Assembly (NCBI RefSeq): GCF_016342705.1 | Contig: NZ_JAEINV010000026.1 | Location: 1 to 32,929, forward strand | Reading direction: 5' to 3' | Length of the DNA: 32,929 nucleotides | DNA from: Lutibacter sp. | GTDB taxonomy: Bacteria; Bacteroidota; Bacteroidia; Flavobacteriales; Flavobacteriaceae | Shown here: in pieces, positions 16,659 through 23,659 of the stretch | How positions within the stretch are numbered: the first letter of the stretch is position 1 | How the letters are laid out: every line of letters begins with the position of its first letter | The notes under the pieces: model-generated | Database searches by the model: none | Told to the model about the DNA's origin: nothing | The model's input: only the letters and a program-made list of their open reading frames with translations | Program-made: the position numbers and the translations under genes

Positions 16659-16860
16659 TATTATTAATCTCTTTATTTGAAATGATTAAATCTTTAATGT
16701 CAACTTGTAGTAAATTGGAAATTTCATAAAGTATTTCAATGCTTGGCTGTCTTCTGTTTTGAACATAAGAATTAACCATGTTATAGCTCTTACTTAACTT
16801 TTCAGCTAACCAAACTTGCTTAATACCTTTTTCTTCAAGTACCTCCTTAATGCGATTCAT
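16645..16860 (-). CDS. XRE-family (Cro/CI-type) HTH transcriptional regulator
   Basis: A 71-residue DNA-binding protein made almost entirely of one helix-turn-helix domain: MNRIKEVLEEKGIKQVWLAE, then KSYNMVNSYVQNRRQPSIEIL and LQVDIKDLI. This compact kind is typical of regulators that sit in front of restriction-modification or other defence genes and limit their expression. ATG 16860 is preferred over an upstream TTG at 16881, since MNRIKEVL is the usual beginning. The coding end overlaps the start of the GHKL ATPase remnant, so the two formed one operon. The regulator is intact although its partner is broken; it may be an orphan. Confidence 0.85.
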   Translation of the reverse strand: MNRIKEVLEEKGIKQVWLAEKLSKSYNMVNSYVQNRRQPSIEILYEISNLLQVDIKDLIISNKEINNNERK

Positions 16861-16947
16861 TATTGCTAGGGATTTAAACAATAAAAATAATATTATTATT
16901 TAATTATATATCATAATTTGAGATAAAATTAATGTTTTAGATAGAAA

Positions 16948-17455
16948 TCATTCCACACACATTTTACTTCCCTCCTTTCGTCAGTCAACAAAATAAGTGT
17001 TTCATTAACATTGTAGAAGAAACATTTTGGTATAAAACTTTTCACAATATGAAAAGTAACACTTTGCTTTTAGCCAAAGCAAAGTAACATAACGCTAACA
17101 TTATAATACAAATTATGACGTTTTGGTTTTTATAGCTGTTTAGCCAATTTGATAGTTATAATTCTACATTATGCTAAATATCCCAGAAGCCTTTCGTTTC
17201 TATACGATATTCTGTACTTGGGTTAAGAATATTTTAAATATGCGATTCTCGGTGAACTGTATTTAGGAAACCATTTGTAATTATAATTTGCAATTATGTA
17301 AAATTGCTGCTGCCAAACTCTTTTTTGTTTTGTAAACACAAATGCGCAGCATTCACGAGTTCAAATAAAAACAAATAAAAAACACACGAGTAATTTGCAG
17401 CCGCTTGCCAACACCAAAAAAAGTTTTCTAAATACTTGCTTAAAATTTTGAGCGT
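16948..17455. repeat. long non-coding dispersed repeat, copy 3
   Basis: Matches copy 2 from its first base (TCATTCCACACACA) through the tandem hairpins, the three ATAAT/ATTAT hairpins and GCAGCCGCTTGCCAAC. It then lacks about 110 bp and picks up again at CTTGCTTAA before losing similarity. A second hairpin, ACTTTTC/GAAAAGT around 17036-17056, is perfect here and degraded in copy 2. It has the same orientation as copies 1 and 2 and starts 87 bp upstream of the XRE start codon. No gene is seen within it. Confidence 0.88.
17061..17085. repeat. perfect 10-bp hairpin inside repeat copy 3
   Basis: ACTTTGCTTT (17061-17070) pairs with AAAGCAAAGT (17076-17085) around the loop TAGCC. It is the counterpart of 7060-7084. 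Confidence 0.7.
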
Positions 17456-17574
17456 ATTGATGCAAATAAAAAATTCGATTTGTCTGTTATCATAAATTAC
17501 CTCAGTTATACAACTCAATTGCTTTTTATAAAATAGAAAAAGGAACTTCAACCTTATATTTAATTTACAGGTAG

Positions 17575-17582
17575 TATATTTG
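17575..17582 (+). promoter_or_regulatory. -7 box candidate of the DEAD-like gene
   Basis: TATATTTG fits TAnnTTTG and lies 26 bp before ATG 17609. The -33 position holds TTA rather than TTG. Confidence 0.45.
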
Positions 17583-17608
17583 CCCTAATTATTATAAATA
17601 CTACACCA

Positions 17609-18220
17609 ATGCCTTTTAAAAAATTACATGCTGATATAAAAGAGAAGTTAGAATATCTTGAAATAATAACACCTACTCCTTTTCAGAGCAAAAGCATTCC
17701 TATAATAAAAAGTGGTTCTAATGTTTATTGCACTGCTCCAAAAGATAGTGGAAAAACAACCACGCTAATACTTACTACTTTACAAAAATTAAAATGTGAA
17801 GCCGTTGGAAATACACCTAGAGCTATAGTTCTGGTAGAAAATAAGGAAAGAGCCTTAGAATTATATGCTGCTTTTTTAACATATACACGACATAATTCGA
17901 TACGAGTTTATGTGGGCTATGAGCAGCTTCATATTGATGTACAAAAATCAGAAATCTTTGAAGGTATTGATATTCTTATTTCTACTCCAGTAACAATGAA
18001 TAAGTTATTCTTAACAAATGGGGTAAGCACCTCTCAATTGACAATATTTAGTATTGACGACGCTGAGTTTTTAGTTCAAAACTTGGCATATAATGCGCTA
18101 ATGTCAATTACTCAAAGTATTAACAAATGCCAATATGTACTATATTCAGAAAAAAAGCATCCAATACTAGAACGCTTTGAAGCTAATTTTATGGAATACT
18201 CAAAAAAAGTTACCATTTAG
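17609..18220 (+). CDS. single-domain DEAD/DEAH-box helicase-like protein
   Basis: A 203-residue protein that corresponds to only the first RecA-like domain of a DEAD-box RNA helicase. The Q-motif region is TPTPFQSKSIPII, motif I is APKDSGKTT, the Ia-like region is RAIVLVENKERALEL, Ib is ISTPVTMNKL and motif II reads DDAE instead of DEAD. The second RecA domain, with motifs IV-VI, is absent and the following DNA shows no trace of it. The ORF ends cleanly, so this seems a real short protein rather than a truncation; similar one-domain proteins occur in flavobacteria as far as I recall. Without domain 2 it is unlikely to unwind RNA and may bind ATP or RNA, or regulate. Confidence 0.75.
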   Translation: MPFKKLHADIKEKLEYLEIITPTPFQSKSIPIIKSGSNVYCTAPKDSGKTTTLILTTLQKLKCEAVGNTPRAIVLVENKERALELYAAFLTYTRHNSIRVYVGYEQLHIDVQKSEIFEGIDILISTPVTMNKLFLTNGVSTSQLTIFSIDDAEFLVQNLAYNALMSITQSINKCQYVLYSEKKHPILERFEANFMEYSKKVTI

Positions 18221-18302
18221 GAATACCAATATTTAATTACCTATAACAAATGATATCTGTACTTTTCTTATAGATATAATATCTTAAAAAGCTAATAAAT
18301 AA

Positions 18303-18947
18303 ATGATTATACCTAAATTACATTATATATCTCAAGGAAATTCTCCAAAAGAACACCTAGAAAACATTCAAAAAGCGTGTACTTCTGGTGCCGAATTAGT
18401 GCAATTGCATTTAAAAAATATTTCAGAAAAAAAACTTTTAAAGTTAGCTAAAGAAGCCCGAGAAATTACAGCTCATTTTCAAACACGATTACTAATTAAT
18501 GATTATTATAAAATAGCAAAAGAAGTGAAAGCAGATGGTGTACATTTAGGAAAAACAGACACCTGCCCTACTATTGCCAGAAAATTTTTACACAGCTGGC
18601 AACTCATTGGTGGAACAGCAAATACGCTCATTGATTGTCAAAAATTACTTGTTAAAGAAGTAGATTACATTAGTTTAAGTCCTTTTAGACTTTCGAAAAA
18701 CACTACTAATTTAAGTCCAGTTTTAGGCTTAAACGGTTATACTTTAATTTTAGAAGCCTTAGAAACTGAAACACCTATAATTGGTTTTGGTGGCATAACC
18801 ACAGAAGATGTTGCCGCTATATTAGAAACTGGTGTTTCTGGAATTGCAGTATCTGAAGCAATAACCAATGATTTTAATACCATAAGAATATTTAACCAAT
18901 TGCTAAAAGCATCTTCAACTGAAGAACAACGCTATACATTTGAATAA
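18303..18947 (+). CDS. thiE: thiamine phosphate synthase (ThiE-like)
   Basis: A 214-residue (beta/alpha)8 protein of the thiamine phosphate synthase/TenI family. The pattern runs YISQG, GAELVQLHLKN, LLINDYYKIAKEVKADGVHLG, IGGTANT and the phosphate-binding GFGGIT near the C-terminus. The enzyme joins hydroxymethylpyrimidine diphosphate and thiazole phosphate to give thiamine phosphate. The DGVHLG motif and the asparagine-aspartate of IND fit the active enzyme, but TenI-like relatives look similar. No other thi gene is nearby, so it stands apart from the usual thiamine operon and could be a second, scattered copy. The stop codon lies inside a long perfect hairpin. Confidence 0.85.
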   Translation: MIIPKLHYISQGNSPKEHLENIQKACTSGAELVQLHLKNISEKKLLKLAKEAREITAHFQTRLLINDYYKIAKEVKADGVHLGKTDTCPTIARKFLHSWQLIGGTANTLIDCQKLLVKEVDYISLSPFRLSKNTTNLSPVLGLNGYTLILEALETETPIIGFGGITTEDVAAILETGVSGIAVSEAITNDFNTIRIFNQLLKASSTEEQRYTFE

Positions 18948-18970
18948 ATAAATATTTATTCAAATGTATA
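18933..18970. terminator. bidirectional terminator between thiE and the permease gene
   Basis: A perfect 17-bp inverted repeat, arms 18933-18949 and 18954-18970, with a four-base loop AAAT. It includes the thiE stop codon and lies between two convergent genes, 12 bp before the permease stop. Being so AT-rich it lacks a GC stem, which is usual in flavobacteria. Confidence 0.75.
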
Positions 18971-18981
18971 ATTTAAGAAAG

Positions 18982-21522
18982 TTAAACTTCTCTCCTTAAT
19001 ACTTCTAACGGTGGACTTTTTAAAACGCTTCTAATATTGCTCAAACCAATTAATAAAACCAATAAGGTAATTCCCGGAAGAAACACTAAAAATGGAACAA
19101 CAGACGGAATAAATGGCTCCTTAAATAAAAATACTGCTAATAATTGACTACTAATCAGAGACAATAAAATACCAACTAAACTTCCTAAAACTCCTAAATA
19201 AATATATTCCAGTGCTGTAATTTGTAAAATTTGTTTACTCTTTGCTCCCAAAGTTCTTAATAATACGCTTTCTTTAATTCGTTGGTATTTGCTATTTCTA
19301 ACAGAGCCAATTAAAACAATAATTCCTGTAAGTATACTAAAGAAAGCCATAAAATTAATAATCCATGAAATTTTATCTAAAATATCTTCAATTATAGTGT
19401 AAACTTGTTGTAAATCTAATACAGAAATATTAGGGAATTTTTGTACTAAATCTCTTTGTAGGCTGGCGGAACTGGTTTCATTTGAAACATTGGTAGTTAA
19501 CACATTAAATTGCGGTGCATTTTCTAAAACTCCTATTGGAAATACTACCGAAAAATTCAATTGCATACGACCCCAATCTACTTTCCGAATGCTTCCAATA
19601 ATGGTTTCTATTAAAACGCCTTGCACATTAAAAATTAATTGATCTCCAATTTTTAGGTCAGCATCTCTTGCAATATTATCGGATATTGAAATTGAAATTG
19701 GTTTCCCCTGAGCTATTTCCCCAATCCAAGTTCCTTCTACCAATTCTTCTGATTCTAACAATGAATTCCGATACGTTACCCTAAATTCGTGATTCAAAAT
19801 CCACTGATTCATAGTTGAAGTTGTGTCTTTTCTAATTGCATTCACCAATTCATCTTTAATTTGATGCATTCGCATTGTTACAATAGGAATGTTATCTATT
19901 ACCTGTAAATCTTTAGAGAGCACTGTATTTATAACAGCATCTTTTTGATTGTTTTGGACATCCATTAAAATGATATTTGCATTGTCTTTATCATTCTCAA
20001 TCGATGTTTTTGCTAACAGAATATCTTTCGTAAAATATAACGTACTAATTAAAAAAGTACCTAAGCCAATAGCTAAAATAAGTACCATTGTCTGATTGTT
20101 TGGGCGAAATAAGTTTAACAAACTTTGTCGTTTTGTAAACCCCCAATTGCTTGGAAAATATTTTTTGATAATATTCATAAAAAGGCTCGAAATCCCAGCC
20201 ATAATAGCGAAAACTATAAGAATACCAACTGTAAAAGCCAATCCAAATAACGCATCTTTTAGCAACCAAAATGAAAATAAAAAGATAAAAAGTATAATTG
20301 CTGCTAACGTTAAAAGTCTTGCTTTTCTTGGTTTCACTAAGTTTTCATCTGTACCTCTCAAAACTTCTAATGGAGAAACATACCAAGTTCCTAATAATGG
20401 TAGCAAAGCAAATAGTATAGACATTAAAATACCCAAGGTTATTCCCATTATTAATGGCTGTGCGGTTATTGAAATTTGAACATCAAAAGGTAAAAATTCT
20501 TGTAAAAAATAAGGAAAGGCATATTGCAAACCAATACCAATAACTGAACCTAAAATACCTCCAACAAAGCCAATACCAACTACTTGCAATAAATAAATTA
20601 TAAAAGATTGTTTTCTTGTAGCTCCTAAACACTTTAAAACTGCTACATTTTTAAGCTTTTCCTTTATATAAATATGAACAGAACTTGCAATTCCTATACA
20701 ACCTAATAAAAGTGCAATAAATGCAGCTAAATTTAAAAATCTACTTACGTTATCATATCTTCTGCCTAAGCGTTCACTAGTACTATTATGTGTGTCTAAA
20801 TCAGCATTTTCATCATCTAAAATAGGGTCTAATTTCTTATCTAATAACTCCAAATCCATTTTGGGTGGCGCTATAAAAAAGTATTGGTATTCTTTTCTAC
20901 TTCCTAATTGCAACAATTCTGTTTCATCTATAAAACGAAAAGGAATCAATACAGTTGGTGCAACTGATGTTGAAATAGCAGTGCTGCCAGGAATGGATTT
21001 TAAGGCTCCAATTATAGGAAAACTGAGTTTTCCCAATTTTATAGAATCTCCCGATTTTAAATTAAATTGAAGCATTAAAGTAGCATCTACTAACGCCCCT
21101 CCTTTTGCTTGATATTCTTTTGCCGCTTCAACAGGTTCGGTATCTATAGTTCCATAAAAAGGGAAATTACCTTCTATAGCGCGTACTTTTACCAATTTTG
21201 TTCCTTCATTTTTTGGAAATGCCGCCATAGAAACAAAATTAACTTCAGAAGCTGCTACATTTAAAGAATCGATTATTGCTTGTACTTTTTGATTTGGAAG
21301 CTGTCTGCTGCCGATAATAAAATCAGCACCCATTAAGGCTTTACTCTGATTTTTTATATTTTGTTTTAAATTTTCGCTAAACAACTGAATAGAAACTACA
21401 GCAGCAATTCCCAGAATAATAGATGCCATAAAAAGCATTAATCTAGAAAGGCTTGCTTTTCCATCGCGCCAAGCCATTTTAAAAAGCCATTGCACTAAAG
21501 TTTTTGAAGGTAGATGACTCAT
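18982..21522 (-). CDS. FtsX-family ABC transporter permease (YbbP-like)
   Basis: An 846-residue permease with two FtsX repeats. One hydrophobic segment lies near the N-terminus (RLMLFMASIILGIAAVVSIQLF), then a large extracytoplasmic region, a first group of FtsX helices near residues 265-385 (containing VAVLKCLGATRKQSF), a pair of central helices, a second extracytoplasmic region and a last helix group from about 715 (SVLLRTLGAKSKQIL). The motifs LKCLGA and LRTLGA are the FtsX coupling-helix signatures. The order ABC ATPase, permease, then a divergent TesA-type esterase matches the enterobacterial ybbA-ybbP-tesA cluster. Such exporters probably extract or move lipoproteins or lipids. The start ATG overlaps the ATPase stop by one base (TAATG). 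Confidence 0.9.
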   Translation of the reverse strand: MSHLPSKTLVQWLFKMAWRDGKASLSRLMLFMASIILGIAAVVSIQLFSENLKQNIKNQSKALMGADFIIGSRQLPNQKVQAIIDSLNVAASEVNFVSMAAFPKNEGTKLVKVRAIEGNFPFYGTIDTEPVEAAKEYQAKGGALVDATLMLQFNLKSGDSIKLGKLSFPIIGALKSIPGSTAISTSVAPTVLIPFRFIDETELLQLGSRKEYQYFFIAPPKMDLELLDKKLDPILDDENADLDTHNSTSERLGRRYDNVSRFLNLAAFIALLLGCIGIASSVHIYIKEKLKNVAVLKCLGATRKQSFIIYLLQVVGIGFVGGILGSVIGIGLQYAFPYFLQEFLPFDVQISITAQPLIMGITLGILMSILFALLPLLGTWYVSPLEVLRGTDENLVKPRKARLLTLAAIILFIFLFSFWLLKDALFGLAFTVGILIVFAIMAGISSLFMNIIKKYFPSNWGFTKRQSLLNLFRPNNQTMVLILAIGLGTFLISTLYFTKDILLAKTSIENDKDNANIILMDVQNNQKDAVINTVLSKDLQVIDNIPIVTMRMHQIKDELVNAIRKDTTSTMNQWILNHEFRVTYRNSLLESEELVEGTWIGEIAQGKPISISISDNIARDADLKIGDQLIFNVQGVLIETIIGSIRKVDWGRMQLNFSVVFPIGVLENAPQFNVLTTNVSNETSSASLQRDLVQKFPNISVLDLQQVYTIIEDILDKISWIINFMAFFSILTGIIVLIGSVRNSKYQRIKESVLLRTLGAKSKQILQITALEYIYLGVLGSLVGILLSLISSQLLAVFLFKEPFIPSVVPFLVFLPGITLLVLLIGLSNIRSVLKSPPLEVLRREV

Positions 21523-22220
21523 TAAACTGCAACTGTTTTTTCGTTCGACATTATTTTCCCTCCTTTTAATCGCAATATTTGTTGTGTTCTATTGGCTAAA
21601 TCTAAATCGTGGGTAATAATAACTAAGGTAGTTCCTGCTTCTTTATTTAATTGAAACAGCAGTTGAATTACCTTTTCTCCAGTCTCTTCATCTAAATTTC
21701 CAGTAGGTTCATCGGCAAATAAAATACTTGGTTTGTTTGAAAAAGCTCTTGCTAAAGCTACGCGTTGTTGCTCTCCACCAGATAATTGCGACGGATAATG
21801 ATGAGAACGATCTGCCAATCCTACTTTTTGTAATAATTCCATTCCTACCTTATTGGCATTTTTATCACCTTGCAACTCTAAAGGTACAATTACATTTTCT
21901 AAAGCAGTTAGCGTAGGAAGTAATTGAAAATTCTGAAAAATAAAACCCACTTCTTTATTCCGTAATTGCGCGCGTTCATCTTCATTTAGGTTTTCTAAAT
22001 TGCTACCGCATAGTTCTATATTTCCAGAACTTGGGTAATCTAATCCAGCGCACAAACCTAGTAAAGTGGTTTTTCCACTTCCTGAAGGACCAACAATAGA
22101 AAAAATACTTCCCTTTTCAACTTCAAAAGAAATATTGGATAATACTGTTAATTTTTTTGAACCACTTGTATAAGTTTTCTCTAGTTCATGAATCTTTAAT
22201 ATATTTGTCATTGTACTCAT
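21522..22220 (-). CDS. ABC transporter ATP-binding protein (YbbA/LolD-like)
   Basis: A 232-residue cytoplasmic ATPase of the MacB/LolD group. Walker A GPSGSGKTT is at 44-52, the Q-loop at Q96 in FIFQNFQLLPTLTALENV, the signature LSGGEQQRVALARA near 146 and Walker B ILFADEP near 166, followed by the D-loop GNLD and the H-loop ITHD. It should power the FtsX-type permease whose start overlaps its stop. It could start at residue 4 (MTNILK), which is equally plausible. The esterase gene begins divergently only a few tens of bases away. Confidence 0.93.
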   Translation of the reverse strand: MSTMTNILKIHELEKTYTSGSKKLTVLSNISFEVEKGSIFSIVGPSGSGKTTLLGLCAGLDYPSSGNIELCGSNLENLNEDERAQLRNKEVGFIFQNFQLLPTLTALENVIVPLELQGDKNANKVGMELLQKVGLADRSHHYPSQLSGGEQQRVALARAFSNKPSILFADEPTGNLDEETGEKVIQLLFQLNKEAGTTLVIITHDLDLANRTQQILRLKGGKIMSNEKTVAV

Positions 22221-22277
22221 TTAAAAAATAGCTACTTATTTATGCTGAATTTGAAAAATAAACATTTGATTTTAAAT

Positions 22278-22988
22278 ATGAATAAAAATACAATGAAGAT
22301 TTTCATAAATTTTTGTTATTTTTTGCTTTTTGCAATCCTACTCTCTTGTGGATCAGACTCCTCTAAAAATCAGAATAAAACTCAAAAAACGGCTGTTGAA
22401 ACTGGTAATGCTGAAGAAAAAAGTAGTGGTACAAAAACAATTTTGGTTTTTGGAGATAGTTTATCGGCTGGATATGGGTTAGATGATGTAAATGATGCTT
22501 TTCCTTCAATTCTTCAAACTAAAATAGATTCACTTTCATTGGGATATACCGTTATTAATTCTGGTGTAAGTGGTGAAACAACTGCTGGTGGAAAAAGTAG
22601 AATTAATTGGGTTTTGAATGAATATATTGATGTTTTTATTTTAGAATTAGGTGCAAATGATGGTTTACGTGGTGTTCCTTTATCTGAAACCAAAAAAAAC
22701 TTACAAGCAATTATAGATGCTGTGTTAGCAAAAAATTCTGAAACTAAAATTATTTTAGCTGGAATGCAATTACCTCCAAACATGGGGCAAGATTATATTA
22801 CTGAGTTTAAAACTATTTTTCCTGAATTAGCCAAAAAAAACAACCTCTATTTAATTCCTTTTTTATTGCAAGATGTTGGCGGAATTCCAGAATTAAATCA
22901 GGCCGATGGAATACATCCAACAGTTGAAGGGCATAAAATATTAGCAAAAAATGTTTGGGAAGTTTTAGCGCCAATAATTAATTTGTAA
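22278..22988 (+). CDS. TesA-type SGNH arylesterase/lysophospholipase lipoprotein
   Basis: A 236-residue lipoprotein, using ATG 22278. The frame is open to an ATG at 22242, but that start would put 12 polar residues before the signal sequence and sit 21 bp from the divergent gene. The lipobox LLSC gives the lipidated cysteine at residue 24. All four SGNH blocks are visible: GDSLSAGYG with the nucleophile S61, SGETTAGG, GAND and DGIHP with the Asp-His pair at 210 and 213. The enzyme hydrolyses esters or lysophospholipids in the periplasm. Its place beside the ybbA/ybbP-like pair repeats a known linkage and suggests a shared lipid-handling job. Confidence 0.9.
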   Translation: MNKNTMKIFINFCYFLLFAILLSCGSDSSKNQNKTQKTAVETGNAEEKSSGTKTILVFGDSLSAGYGLDDVNDAFPSILQTKIDSLSLGYTVINSGVSGETTAGGKSRINWVLNEYIDVFILELGANDGLRGVPLSETKKNLQAIIDAVLAKNSETKIILAGMQLPPNMGQDYITEFKTIFPELAKKNNLYLIPFLLQDVGGIPELNQADGIHPTVEGHKILAKNVWEVLAPIINL

Positions 22989-23007
22989 AAATTTTAATAA
23001 TATAAGT

Positions 23008-23524
23008 ATGTTAAAAAAAATAGGCTAATATTTGTTATTATAAGCTGTTTTTTAAGTTTAAATGTATTTTCAAATCCATTTGTACGCATAGATTCAATTA
23101 GTCTAGCTAAGACAAAAAAAATGATTGAAAATGTGACTGATGCAAGGCAAACAATTTTAGTATATAACAAACTTATTAATAATAACAAATTATTGGACAT
23201 AAAAAATCCAACTGACTTTAATTCCTCCAACAAGAAACAAACATGATTATTTGAGTATTAGTAGATATGTGGCAATATGAAACAGAAAATAAAAGGAGCT
23301 TGTTTTTAGCTTTAAATTATTTAACACCTGTTGTTAATGGGGAAAAATGGAAACATGATACTTTAAAAAGTATTGATACAACAGGCTTAATTCCAATTAT
23401 ACTGCTAATACCCAATGAATACAGAACTTTAGAGTATAAAAATGTTTTAACTAAAATTTTAAATAATACACAAGAAGATGACTCTTTTCAAGAGTTTTGG
23501 TTGTTAAACATTAATCAATTATAA
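23008..23524 (+). pseudogene. frameshifted small secreted protein of unknown function
   Basis: ATG 23008 reads only six codons, because an eight-A run puts a TAA in frame at 23026. With one more A the frame would read MLKKNRLIFVIISCFLSLNV, a convincing signal peptide, then SNPFVRIDSISLAKTKKM... to a TGA near 23244. A third piece in another frame (23267-23524) reads MWQYETENKRSLFLALNYLTP... to TAA 23524. The three pieces look like one secreted protein of about 170 residues with two frameshifts, though the link to the third piece is less sure. I do not recognise the family. An assembly error in the A-run is an alternative for the first shift. Confidence 0.5.
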
Positions 23525-23615
23525 ATAGCAATTCCTTTTATTTTTTTCTTCATTTAATGTGCAATTATTAAGCATCAAAAAATAAACTTTGCTTACAGTT
23601 TAAATCTCGATTGTT

Positions 23616-23623
23616 TACTTTTG
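23616..23623 (+). promoter_or_regulatory. -7 box candidate of the FUSC gene
   Basis: TACTTTTG fits TAnnTTTG and lies 36 bp before ATG 23660. It rules out the TTG at 23621 as a start, since that codon overlaps the box. The -33 element is weak. Confidence 0.45.
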
Positions 23624-23659
23624 CAATGCATTGCAAATTTATATTTATTTAAAATAAAA

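Noticed and set aside
17294-17551. 85-codon minus-strand ORF
   Set aside because: It lies within repeat copy 3 and its downstream edge, has a composition like non-coding DNA, no recognisable domain, and is not kept in copies 1 and 2.
20096-20479. 127-codon plus-strand ORF opposite the permease
   Set aside because: The permease frame has strong family motifs throughout this stretch; no promoter or family match supports the antisense frame.
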